Assembly (NCBI GenBank): GCA_910578825.1
Contig: CAJTSB010000015.1
Span: 1,685-65,684 of the forward strand
Direction: 5' to 3'
Length of the DNA stretch: 64,000 bases
From: an uncultured Lachnospiraceae bacterium
GTDB taxonomy: Bacteria; Bacillota; Clostridia; Lachnospirales; Lachnospiraceae
The translations under genes were made by a program, and so were the position numbers. The notes beneath the pieces were generated by a model that was given only the letters and a program-made list of their open reading frames with translations, had not been told where the DNA came from and made no database searches. How positions within the stretch are numbered: the stretch's first letter is position 1; every line of letters begins with the position of its first letter. Shown piece after piece: positions 35,701 through 43,553 of the stretch.

Positions 35701-36399
35701 TTACCTTGCTTTTCCCGGCTGTTCCTTTCCCATGCCTTTTTCCTGCACCGGTTCATAGGAATTTCTGTTCTGTTCCATTCTCTCAGCAAACTCACAGATA
35801 TGGAAAATCCAGCCGGAAACTTCCGTATGATATTCATCCACAAACCGACAAATTTTTTCCCTCTGCTCTCCATCCGGTTCCGTTATGATTATCCTCCCGC
35901 CATCCGGTACACAGAACAGCTCCTGATAATGCGGATCGACAAAACGGATGCCCGGGCGTGCATTTGCCATATGCCTGTCCAGAAACTCTGAAACATAGCA
36001 GTAACAGAAAAAAGTATCCTTTTCCGGCCTCAGATTGCAACGTATCAGAAAAGCGTGTTCCCCCCTGTCCACACGAAAACCGGCTACCGTCATGTTCCCG
36101 GCCCCGAAAATGCTTTCCGGGTGTTCACGCACATAGTCCCTCATAGCAGTGCGGCTCTGCAAAAGCCCATGCTCCCCTGAACGCAGGGCGCCAACCACTC
36201 CGTCCAGTTCCGTCTTAAACACATCTGTTTTGTATTTCTCCCACCGGTCCGTCCATGCAGTGGAAAAATCTTTTCCGCTGCTGTCAAGCTCCCCATACAG
36301 GAAACCTATAGTTCCAGTCTGCCCTTCGAGCTGCATACCCTGTGTATAGGTATATTTCCTTTCTTCCTCCGTAAGAGGCCTTATTTTTAATTCGTTCAT
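35701..36399 (-). CDS. Conserved ICE protein, unknown function
   Basis: A 232-residue soluble protein. Landmarks are YTYTQGMQLEGQTGTIGFLY near the start, a central FGAGNMTVAGFRVDRGEHAF, then FFCYCYVSEFLDRHM, RPGIRFVDPHYQELFCVPDG and VSGWIFHICEFAERM near the end. The same order of motifs is familiar from conserved hypothetical proteins of Lachnospiraceae conjugative transposons, where it also lies beside the VirB6-like gene. No enzyme motif is recognised. The close gap (13 bases) to the VirB6-like gene supports co-transcription. The charged tail of about 25 residues (EPVQEKGMGKEQPGKAR) resembles that of the next gene (EPVRQEPGKSR), which hints at shared origin or interaction. Confidence 0.7.
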   Translation of the reverse strand: MNELKIRPLTEEERKYTYTQGMQLEGQTGTIGFLYGELDSSGKDFSTAWTDRWEKYKTDVFKTELDGVVGALRSGEHGLLQSRTAMRDYVREHPESIFGAGNMTVAGFRVDRGEHAFLIRCNLRPEKDTFFCYCYVSEFLDRHMANARPGIRFVDPHYQELFCVPDGGRIIITEPDGEQREKICRFVDEYHTEVSGWIFHICEFAERMEQNRNSYEPVQEKGMGKEQPGKAR

Positions 36400-36412
36400 C
36401 TTATCCCCTTTC

Positions 36413-37255
36413 TTAAAGCCCCAATACCTTGCCGGTAAGGCTCTGGGCTCCTTTCACACTTCCTACCGTAAGTGCAATCGTAAACGTCATCTCGCACAGA
36501 TAAATCAGGGTTTTTGCCCAATCCGAATAATCCCCCGTAAAAGATGGCAGCCCCGCATTGATAAAGGCATTGCAGACGATAATCGCCAGCGCCATCGTAA
36601 CTGCCTCAAATGCCACTGACAGGAAATATTTGCTGTAAGTGACCGCCGTGTGTGACACCATCCGGTTCCCACTCATGGTAGCGTAAGCTATCGAACCAAT
36701 CGGCACGATAACCAGCAATTTCAGGAAACGGAAATACACCGTATAGAGCAGGAAAAAACCGCAGATTATCACAATCAGCGACAGCAGCGCCGCCAGTATC
36801 AGCATAATCAGGCTTTCCCCAAACCCTAAATTTTCAATAACCTGCGCCTGCTCCTCTGCAATTTTCAGCTCTGTGGTATTGCCCGCACTGAGCAGCCCAA
36901 CCAGACCGCCGATGGAAGTAAATGCGGCTTTCATAATCGTTACGTTGTTTGCCACCATATACTCCGCCAGCCCAAGCCGGATCAGCATACGCAGGATTGC
37001 CTCAAACCTCATTTCCTCCCTGATGTCAATGCTCTCCGAACAGAACCCTATCACGAAAAACAGCACCACAAGGGAAGAACCAACAGCCACAAATATAGGC
37101 TCAATGCCGGCTATGACATTCCACGGCCCCCCTCCCTTAAACGCATCGGGCGACTGCCCCAACAGGTCAAAGATAAGGGAAATCTGGTTATTCCAAAACC
37201 CAAACACTGCCTCCAAAAGTGCCAGTATCTTGTCCCCCAGCTTAAAAATGTCCAT
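36413..37255 (-). CDS. VirB6/TrbL-like polytopic membrane protein
   Basis: A 280-residue hydrophobic protein with about six membrane segments, for example PIFVAVGSSLVVLFFVIGF, LIMLILAALLSLIVIICGFF, and AVTMALAIIVCNAFI. A charged loop follows the second segment (SESIDIREEMRFEAILRML). It has the length and layout of the TrbL/VirB6-type channel component of Gram-positive ICEs. It lies immediately downstream of the pilin-like gene, which is the standard order. Confidence 0.85.
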   Translation of the reverse strand: MDIFKLGDKILALLEAVFGFWNNQISLIFDLLGQSPDAFKGGGPWNVIAGIEPIFVAVGSSLVVLFFVIGFCSESIDIREEMRFEAILRMLIRLGLAEYMVANNVTIMKAAFTSIGGLVGLLSAGNTTELKIAEEQAQVIENLGFGESLIMLILAALLSLIVIICGFFLLYTVYFRFLKLLVIVPIGSIAYATMSGNRMVSHTAVTYSKYFLSVAFEAVTMALAIIVCNAFINAGLPSFTGDYSDWAKTLIYLCEMTFTIALTVGSVKGAQSLTGKVLGL

Positions 37256-37281
37256 TTCAAGTCACCTCGTTTCCACCTTTC

Positions 37282-37632
37282 CTAAAAGCCCAAGAATGTC
37301 AGCACTGAGGAAATCCCCGCCATCATTGCGCCTGCCACAATCCCTTTCAGTGCAGAGTTCATGGTAGAAGAATCCTGCTGTTGGTATGCCTGTGCAAATT
37401 CCATCACATTTTTTGCAAGGATAATGATGCCCACCGCCCCAATCACTGCAATCACTAACGTCTTTAAATTGTCAAGCGGCTTTGTAACGGCACTGGTATC
37501 GCCTCCTGCCGCAAAAACCGTTGCTGTCATCTGCGACACGGCATATGCCGCGCCGGCAAAAGACGGAACCAGAACCCTTTTGCAGAAACCGCCAATGTTG
37601 TTTTGTTTCTTCTTACTTGTGTTGTTTCTCAT
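37282..37632 (-). CDS. VirB2-like (Maff2-family) conjugative pilin subunit
   Basis: A 116-residue protein from the ATG at 37632, with AAGGAGAG upstream; the longer frame to 37728 has no ribosome site. A basic start (RNNTSKKKQNNIGGFCKRV) leads to a first hydrophobic stretch ending in VFAAGG, a likely cleavage region. Two further membrane helices follow (LKTLVIAVIGAVGIIILAKN, KGIVAGAMMAGISSVLTFLG) separated by a short polar loop (QQQDSSTMNSA). This is the pattern of VirB2/TrbC-like and Maff2 proteins. It probably forms a surface filament or channel subunit. A hairpin and a short leader ORF upstream suggest separate control. Confidence 0.8.
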   Translation of the reverse strand: MRNNTSKKKQNNIGGFCKRVLVPSFAGAAYAVSQMTATVFAAGGDTSAVTKPLDNLKTLVIAVIGAVGIIILAKNVMEFAQAYQQQDSSTMNSALKGIVAGAMMAGISSVLTFLGF

Positions 37633-37659
37633 CTTTGCTCTCTCCTTTTCATAAAAATA

Positions 37660-37709
37660 CGGAGATAAAAATATGGACAGACTTCTTCCATCCACAGCTT
37701 TTATCTCCG
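37660..37709 (-). promoter_or_regulatory. Inverted repeat in the pilin gene leader
   Basis: CGGAGATAAAAA (37660-37671) faces TTTTATCTCCG (37699-37709), with an inner GGATGGA/TGTCCAT pairing. It ends 28 bases upstream of the pilin start and overlaps the stop of the 16-codon ORF. Confidence 0.5.
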
Positions 37710-37751
37710 TCTGATGAAACAAGTCCATCCATATCTGTTCTTATATTTCAT
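37701..37751 (-). CDS. Possible 16-residue leader peptide
   Basis: ATG at 37751 with GGGAGG seven bases before it opens a 16-codon frame (MKYKNRYGWTCFIRRR) whose stop lies within the inverted repeat that precedes the pilin gene. Translation to the stop would melt the hairpin. This is an attenuator-like arrangement by geometry alone. Confidence 0.3.
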   Translation of the reverse strand: MKYKNRYGWTCFIRRR

Positions 37752-37830
37752 CGGGAATCCTCCCGTTATTAAAGGAAACCGGGCTTTCCCCGGTACGCTA
37801 ATGCAGTAATCTCCCCCTTTCCAATGTCAT

Positions 37831-37862
37831 AAAAAAAGACACCAACCTGAATGGCTGATGTC
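37831..37862 (-). terminator. Rho-independent terminator after crcB
   Basis: On the minus strand GACATCAGCC, ATTCA, GGTTGGTGTC, then TTTTTTT. The stem and T-run are strong. It isolates the pilin gene from the crcB/VirD4 side. Confidence 0.8.
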
Positions 37863-37954
37863 AAATTTCATAACCTATTATTTTATCTGTACCGGTTGAC
37901 TTTTTTGTTTTTGCATTTTTCTCTCCTCTATACTTTTCTTGAATGAACTATCCC

Positions 37955-38320
37955 TTACCGCAATAACAATGCCAGTTTTTCGCCACAGAAAACTCCCAAG
38001 ATACAGCATACCACACTTAAAGCAGCATATAAGGTTCCCTGCATATAAAGTCTATCTTCAAATAACCTATATGCCTCTAATGAAAACGTGGAAAATGTAG
38101 TAAATCCACCGCAAATTCCGGTTTTCCAGAACAGAACACTGTTTTGTGATATATCTTCCCGTGTGCTGACAATCCCAACCACAAACCCAATTAAAACCGC
38201 CCCTATTATATTTGTAACCAGTGTAAGAACCGGAAATGTGGTTTTTGAGGGAATTAAACTTATCGCGTATCTTCCCATTGCGCCAACTGCACCGCCTAAT
38301 GCAACCCATAAGAAATTCAT
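37955..38320 (-). CDS. crcB: Fluoride exporter CrcB/FluC
   Basis: A 121-residue protein from the ATG at 38320, with AGAGGA upstream. It matches the CrcB family along its length: LGGAVGAMGRYAIS with the conserved GG..R.., TLVTNIIGAVLIGF with the conserved Asn, the signature GICGGFTTFSTFS, and four membrane helices. FluC proteins are dual-topology dimers that export fluoride. No adjacent second copy is seen, so it should be homodimeric. It is inserted among conjugation genes between VirD4 and the pilin gene, is more AT-rich than they are, and has its own terminator. It is therefore cargo rather than part of the channel. No fluoride riboswitch was found upstream. Confidence 0.95.
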   Translation of the reverse strand: MNFLWVALGGAVGAMGRYAISLIPSKTTFPVLTLVTNIIGAVLIGFVVGIVSTREDISQNSVLFWKTGICGGFTTFSTFSLEAYRLFEDRLYMQGTLYAALSVVCCILGVFCGEKLALLLR

Positions 38321-38458
38321 TCTTTTTCCTCTTTCTACATTCACAATCGCAAAATCCCATATTTTCTACATAAATACAGTTCATATTTTATCTGCCATTT
38401 TTCAGCTTTGACTTTATTTTAACACGCACACGAACTCATACACAACCACCAATCAAAT

Positions 38459-40627
38459 TTATTCATATTTCCTGCGTATCTCCATCATCTTCACCACCGA
38501 AGTTTCCGGGTAGAAATAAGACAGTATCACATCCTTTGGCACACGGACAGCCATTGCCCGCTTTACTTCCTCTTTCTGCTCCACGGTAAATTTCCAGTGG
38601 AACATACGGTAAGAAATGGAATCCGCTGCTCCTGTATCCCCTGCTGCAAAGGATTCCGGTATTGCCGCATCCTCCGCTGACAAATCCGGTGTATCTTCTT
38701 CCACGTCAAAGGCATATTCCAGCTGCATATCTTCATTAAGGCTCTCCCGCTGCTCCTGCCCTTCCAAATCTGTAAACCGTTTTTCCATTTCCACCTGCCC
38801 AAGCAGCATAAATTCTTCATAAGGGATTGTGTCAATATAAACCGGCTCCCCTTTTTCTTTCAGCCCCTCATAGTAAGCAAGGGATTTCTGGTTCAGAATG
38901 GTAAATCCCGGTTCCGCACTCTCCCCCTCTGCCGCTGGCTCATGCTCATAAGGCTCCCCCTCCCCGTCTGCGGTCTGGGCAAATACCGGATGCCCGAACG
39001 GATTATATTTATTATCCAGTATCGGATCGAACCCACGGATAAAGATAAGACATTTTTTGTTATCCATCTTCCTTACTTCATCGGGTGTCATAATCTCCCT
39101 GCCGAGGACGTCATAATTCCTTGAGGAACTCCCCTGTCGGCCTCTGGTTTCCCCGCTTGATTTTTTATCAATGGTCGCCTTTCCTAACAGCTTTGAGATG
39201 TACTCATGGGTGCTCTGCTCATTGCCGCCAAGATAAACCAGGCTGTCACAATTCCCCGGAATTGTCTCCCAAGTGTCCTTGAACAGCGCTTTAATCTGTG
39301 CAAGGTTCTGGATGATAATCACACTGGAAATCTCCCTGCTGCGCATGGTGGACAACAGGGAACAGTAATCATCCGGCAGAGCCACATTGCTGAACTCATC
39401 CAGCATAAAAGTAACATGCACCGGCAGCCTGCCCCCACAGTTAAAATCTGCCTGATAATACAGTTCCTGAAATATCTGTGTGTAGAGCATTCCGATAATA
39501 TAGTTATAGGACTTATCCGAATCCGGTATCACACAGAATAATGCCGTTTTCGTCTTTCCATCCCCATTGACGCCAATCCCCAGCTCCGCAAGGTTCAGCT
39601 CGTCCCTTGAAAGCATACGGAGGACCTGTTTATTCTCCAACGTTGCCAGACGGGAGTTGGCACTGATAATAATGGAACGGACGGTATCGCCCGCACCGCG
39701 CATACACTTGTTGTACTGTTTGACAGCAGGATGGTTTTCTTTTAATGGGCTTGTTGCCTCCAGGAACTTCATTCTGGTGTCCAGCATGGAAGGCTTACCC
39801 TTTTCCGTGACTTCCGCCTCCTCCATGAGTTTCAGCACCGAGGCAAAATTCCGTTTTGACGGCTTTTCCTCCAGCCACACATAATAGAAAAGCGCCTGTA
39901 AAAATAATCCCTCTGCTTTCTCCCAAAACGGATCTGAGGGACTCGCGCCTTTCGGGGTTGTATTGCTCATGATATTCGTTATCAGCTTTACCACATCCGT
40001 TTCCTCCCGGATATAGGCAAAGGGATTGTAACAGTCCGATTTTGCCATCTCCAAAAGATTGATGACCTTCACGTTGTAACCATTATTCTTCAGCATTTCA
40101 CCCTCGCTGCGGAGCAGCTCCCCTTTCGGATCTGTTGCGATAAATGAGGTATTTAACTGCATAAGGTTTGGCTTTACCTCATAGAATGTCTTTCCTGCAC
40201 CGGAACCGCCGATAATAAGGACATTGTTATTAAGTTTGGTATGCCTTGTGTCAAGGCTCATGCGGACATTCTGGCTCAGTATGCGGTTCCTGCCCTCATC
40301 CTTATCCGCTAAAACACGGTTGACCTGCTTTGTATCCGCCAGTCTGGAAGTGCCGTATTCTTTCCCCGGCATGAAATTCCTCTGGCTTGTATAATACATG
40401 ACGATGATAACGGCATACACCAGCAGTGCATAGCCAATCATGCGGAAAGTAAACTCATTATAATAATCATGCAGGGGATAGGAGCATACAATGGTAAACC
40501 GTTCCAAGAACTCATGAAACTCTATCCCATCCCTCCATGCACCCGCTGCCAGATAGCCAAGAAAGGCAGAGGCAAAGGCACCAAGCACAATCATAATGAT
40601 ATTTGGTCTCTTTTTTGTTGTCTGCAT
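38459..40627 (-). CDS. virD4: VirD4/TraG-family coupling protein
   Basis: A 722-residue protein. Two N-terminal membrane helices (IIMIVLGAFASAFLGYLAAG; IGYALLVYAVIIVMYY) precede the ATPase: Walker A GGSGAGKTFYEVKP near 136, Walker B THVTFMLDEFSNVALPD in the middle, and the SVIIIQNLAQIKALF helix following. The C-terminal about 130 residues are acidic and probably bind relaxosome partners. It links the relaxase-DNA complex to the VirB4-driven channel. Its stop is two bases from the DUF3801 gene start region upstream, and the two proteins usually work together, as PcfC and PcfB do in pCF10. Confidence 0.95.
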   Translation of the reverse strand: MQTTKKRPNIIMIVLGAFASAFLGYLAAGAWRDGIEFHEFLERFTIVCSYPLHDYYNEFTFRMIGYALLVYAVIIVMYYTSQRNFMPGKEYGTSRLADTKQVNRVLADKDEGRNRILSQNVRMSLDTRHTKLNNNVLIIGGSGAGKTFYEVKPNLMQLNTSFIATDPKGELLRSEGEMLKNNGYNVKVINLLEMAKSDCYNPFAYIREETDVVKLITNIMSNTTPKGASPSDPFWEKAEGLFLQALFYYVWLEEKPSKRNFASVLKLMEEAEVTEKGKPSMLDTRMKFLEATSPLKENHPAVKQYNKCMRGAGDTVRSIIISANSRLATLENKQVLRMLSRDELNLAELGIGVNGDGKTKTALFCVIPDSDKSYNYIIGMLYTQIFQELYYQADFNCGGRLPVHVTFMLDEFSNVALPDDYCSLLSTMRSREISSVIIIQNLAQIKALFKDTWETIPGNCDSLVYLGGNEQSTHEYISKLLGKATIDKKSSGETRGRQGSSSRNYDVLGREIMTPDEVRKMDNKKCLIFIRGFDPILDNKYNPFGHPVFAQTADGEGEPYEHEPAAEGESAEPGFTILNQKSLAYYEGLKEKGEPVYIDTIPYEEFMLLGQVEMEKRFTDLEGQEQRESLNEDMQLEYAFDVEEDTPDLSAEDAAIPESFAAGDTGAADSISYRMFHWKFTVEQKEEVKRAMAVRVPKDVILSYFYPETSVVKMMEIRRKYE

Positions 40628-40629
40628 CT

Positions 40630-41742
40630 TTACCTCCTCCTTGTTCTCTCCACGGTTTTTGCCGGCTGTGCTTTTGTTGCCTTATACCGCTGCCTTACTG
40701 CCGCCTCCACCCGGTCATAATGCCCGCTGTAAAGTTCCTCACCCTTGATGGTGCGGAGTACCCGGTTATCCACAGAGTAAATCTTGTATTCCCTGTTCTT
40801 ATCCAGATAGGTAAGCAGCGTCTTCCCATTGTGGATTTCCATAATGTCTGCCTTGTCTATCCAGACATACCCCTCATTCTGCCCATACATCCCCGGCACC
40901 CTTGTCTTTACGGCATGCTCATTTTCCTGTGCAATCAGCTTTTTCGAGATGGTAATGTCCAACAGCGACGTGTTCTTCGAGGCGGTTATCTGCCTCATGC
41001 GGTTATTCAGTTCCTGATACCGCCTAATCCGTCTGTCAAATGCCTCCCGCTCCATCATGACACGGTAATTGCCTGCATTGTCGGCCCTGTCAAGGACACC
41101 GATTTTGGCAAGCTGCCCGATTGCCCTTTCTGCCTCGTCTGCCCCCACCTGCAGGTCTGCCTTTACCGCCTCCACGCTGACCGACTTTTTCTCCACCGCA
41201 TAACGGCCTACTTTCTGTATCAGCCCGTCAATGGCATTATCCGCCCGGACTGACTCATCCGCATGGAGTTTCCGTGGGGATTTCCCGTTTTTTTCATTCT
41301 CCAGATACTTGAGTAACTGGTTCAGCTTTTCCTCATTGCCGCTCTTTAAATATTCATCCATGTTGAATACCCTGCCGTCCTGCAGTTTCTGTGACATCAT
41401 CCGTATCCTCGGCGCCGCCTCGGAATGGAACATCACTTCCGTAAGCCCGTCATTCCTGCCTGCATCCGGCATCTCTGAATACAGAATCCCATATTTCTTT
41501 GCCAGTTTCCGGAACTTCTTCAAATCCTCATCTGCAAAAGAAAGCACCTGTATGTCGCCGCCTTTTGCCAGCAGCCCTTTCAGGTTCGTCCTGCCCATTT
41601 CTTTCTCATGCTCTAGCATTGCCACAATCAAGTCCAGTGCTTTCTGCATGGAGCGAACCCCAGCGCTCCCCATCTTCATGGCTATTTCTATCCCATCATA
41701 AGTGACACGGATAATCTGTACTGCATCTGCTATCTCTGACAT
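40630..41742 (-). CDS. DUF3801/PcfB-like transfer protein
   Basis: A 370-residue protein. The N-terminal about 150 residues follow the DUF3801/PcfB pattern: an amphipathic start, MKMGSAGVRSMQKALDLIVA, then LKGLLAKGGDIQVLSFADED, and a RNDGLTEVMFHSEAAPRI strand. Residues about 150-230 form a winged-helix-like unit (VGRYAVEKKSVSVEAVKADL, ADEAERAIGQLAKIGVLDRA). PcfB of plasmid pCF10 binds single-stranded DNA and loads the relaxosome onto the coupling protein. The same role is likely here, next to VirD4. The C-terminus is basic (RRRYKA-like). Confidence 0.8.
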   Translation of the reverse strand: MSEIADAVQIIRVTYDGIEIAMKMGSAGVRSMQKALDLIVAMLEHEKEMGRTNLKGLLAKGGDIQVLSFADEDLKKFRKLAKKYGILYSEMPDAGRNDGLTEVMFHSEAAPRIRMMSQKLQDGRVFNMDEYLKSGNEEKLNQLLKYLENEKNGKSPRKLHADESVRADNAIDGLIQKVGRYAVEKKSVSVEAVKADLQVGADEAERAIGQLAKIGVLDRADNAGNYRVMMEREAFDRRIRRYQELNNRMRQITASKNTSLLDITISKKLIAQENEHAVKTRVPGMYGQNEGYVWIDKADIMEIHNGKTLLTYLDKNREYKIYSVDNRVLRTIKGEELYSGHYDRVEAAVRQRYKATKAQPAKTVERTRRR

Positions 41743-41752
41743 ATTTGCCTCC

Positions 41753-42862
41753 TTACTGGTACGCTTTTTCCGCCACTACAATCTCGACCGCCTGTGCCAT
41801 TTCCTCCGCACTGAAACCGCTGTCAATCAGGTCACCCACTTCCTGCTCTGTAAGGCCTGCCTGTATTGCCATCCTGACCTGTTCCATCTGTGCAGGGTTC
41901 AGCCCTTTCCCGGTAAGCTGCTTTATCAACCCGGAGCCCTGCCTGCCCTTTCCGAAAATCTTTTCCGCAAACGCCCGGATTCCCTCCGGCTTTCTGCGTG
42001 ACATCCTCTCCATCGGGACAAGACGTGTCTCCCCATTCCTGCCCTTTATGGCAGCAACAAAATCATGATTTCCCATATCCCTGCTGCTTTTAGCTGCCTG
42101 TACCATTTCTTTATCCTCTTTCCCTTTCAGGCTCTGTTCCAGCCCATCCTTTTCTTTCTGGACTTCCTCAAGGTCTGCAATCAGCTGCTCTTTTTCCTCA
42201 AGAAGTATCTGGTTCTTCCGGTAAATGCGGTCCCGCTCCTCTAAAATGGAACGCTTTTCACTGTCATAGCCTGCTTTCTCCTGTTCCAGTTCCCTGACCT
42301 GCTTTTCCAGGCTTTCTACCTTTGTGCGGAGCTTTGCATTTTCTGACGCCTGCTTATTATTGATTTCCTGCTGCTCCTCCAGCTCCTTTTCTCGCTGGCA
42401 GAGTTCTTCGGTCTTAGAAACATCCTGCTCCTGCGGCATTTCTGTTTCCGGGCTCTCTTTTCCCTGTGCCGCCCCTGCCTCACGGTTTGCCTGGTATACC
42501 AGTTTCAACGCCTGCTCCATGTCATAGGCAGTCAGCCCTTTGGAACCCACATCTGACAGCTGCGCCACCGCCACGCCTTTATCATAATAATTTGCAAGCA
42601 GCTGCATCTGGTAAGGGTTAAATCCTCCCTCTGCCAACAGCCGCAGCAGTTCCCCATCACTGTTTGCCCGCATGATGGAGGAAAACTTCCTGCAGCGGTC
42701 CATCTGCCATCCTGCCTCTGCATACATGGCAACCAGCTCCTTTGGATAGCCAAGCTCCAAATCCTCTTTTGCAAGTTTGAGCACGTCATCCCTGCAGCCC
42801 CTGTCCTTAAGCTCCACAATAACAGATGCAATCTGCACGTTCTCCGGTCTCCTTGTTTCCAT
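41753..42862 (-). CDS. Coiled-coil protein with terminal helical repeats
   Basis: A 369-residue protein. The N-terminal about 130 residues are helical repeats (LGYPKELVAMYAEAGWQ, FNPYQMQLLANYYDKGVAV, LTAYDMEQALKLVYQ). A long coiled coil of about 130 residues rich in Glu/Lys/Gln follows. The C-terminal end returns to the repeat type (KGLNPAQMEQVRMAIQAGL, VGDLIDSGFSAEEMAQAVEI). Both ends thus carry the '(P/A).QM..(L/I)......G' pattern. It may bridge DNA-processing proteins: its neighbours are the DUF3801 protein and an LPD-like small protein. A mobilisation-accessory role is plausible but unproven. Confidence 0.65.
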   Translation of the reverse strand: METRRPENVQIASVIVELKDRGCRDDVLKLAKEDLELGYPKELVAMYAEAGWQMDRCRKFSSIMRANSDGELLRLLAEGGFNPYQMQLLANYYDKGVAVAQLSDVGSKGLTAYDMEQALKLVYQANREAGAAQGKESPETEMPQEQDVSKTEELCQREKELEEQQEINNKQASENAKLRTKVESLEKQVRELEQEKAGYDSEKRSILEERDRIYRKNQILLEEKEQLIADLEEVQKEKDGLEQSLKGKEDKEMVQAAKSSRDMGNHDFVAAIKGRNGETRLVPMERMSRRKPEGIRAFAEKIFGKGRQGSGLIKQLTGKGLNPAQMEQVRMAIQAGLTEQEVGDLIDSGFSAEEMAQAVEIVVAEKAYQ

Positions 42863-42955
42863 ATCCTGCCTCTCTTTCCTGTTTTTATAGTCACACTAAT
42901 ATTCATTTGGAGATTCTTCTATGGAATCTTCCCTGCCGCATGGATAAGTTTTCTG

Positions 42956-43324
42956 TCATCTCCCTGCTCCCTGAGACCGTTCCATGCTGCGTTCCTCCTT
43001 TCTTTCCCTCCCTGACTTTTCCAGATATGCTTTCATATCCTCCACTGCCTGTTTTACCAATGGGTGTTCCCGGTATGCCGGAATTAAGTCGATACTGTCC
43101 TGTGCAATCTCCCTGCCCTGATAAAACGGCCATTTAATGCCGGAATAATCGGGGATGCTCTCATCCCGGAGCACAAAACCGATTCCCGGCCCGTATGAGC
43201 CGTTCCTTTCACAAATCGTCATATACACATTCACTGCCTCCGGTAGCGTCAGGTTTTCACGCAGCTCCCCAAGCCTTTCCGGGAACTCCATGCACTCCGC
43301 CGCAAAAAAAGTTATTTCTGCCAT
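42956..43324 (-). CDS. Small LPD-like protein
   Basis: A 122-residue protein from the ATG at 43324 with GGAGG upstream. AEITFFAAECMEFPERLGEL, VNVYMTICERNGSYGPGIGF and SIDLIPAYREHPLVKQAVED follow the pattern of small domains found in large polyvalent proteins of phages and conjugative elements. No catalytic residues are evident. It is preceded by the inverted-repeat region at 43356-43535. Confidence 0.6.
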   Translation of the reverse strand: MAEITFFAAECMEFPERLGELRENLTLPEAVNVYMTICERNGSYGPGIGFVLRDESIPDYSGIKWPFYQGREIAQDSIDLIPAYREHPLVKQAVEDMKAYLEKSGRERKEERSMERSQGAGR

Positions 43325-43355
43325 CGCCATTGCCTCCATTTAACCTAGAATAAAG

Positions 43356-43407
43356 TGTTCAAGCCCACTGGAGCTCCCCTAACCCCTCACTCATGGAGGC
43401 TTGAACA
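43356..43407. repeat. Inverted repeat downstream of the relaxase gene
   Basis: TGTTCAAGCC (43356-43365) and GGCTTGAACA (43398-43407) are perfect ten-base arms, 32 bases apart. They lie just upstream of the 122-residue gene. Terminator, operator and oriT-accessory roles are all possible. Confidence 0.5.
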
Positions 43408-43472
43408 TTTTGCTGCGCCGAGCACAGCCGCTTTAGCGGCATATTTCCTCTTGTGCGAGTGCGCATATTGTT

Positions 43473-43535
43473 TTTTATTCTATAGGAAGACACTTTCACG
43501 CTTTAGCGTAACAAGGTCTTTCCTATAGAATAAAA
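43473..43535. repeat. Long inverted repeat after the relaxase stop
   Basis: TTTTATTCTATAGGAAGAC (43473-43491) faces GTCTTTCCTATAGAATAAAA (43516-43535) with one bulged base, and an inner CGCTTTAGCG palindrome fills the loop. It starts 19 bases after the relaxase stop. In either direction it would act as a strong hairpin; the A/T ends fit a bidirectional terminator. Confidence 0.6.
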
Positions 43536-43553
43536 ATAACAGCCTGCAGTAAG

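Noticed and set aside
38321..38458. Fluoride riboswitch upstream of crcB
   Set aside because: The conserved crcB-motif elements (GGNGAUGG-type pseudoknot core) could not be found on the minus strand.
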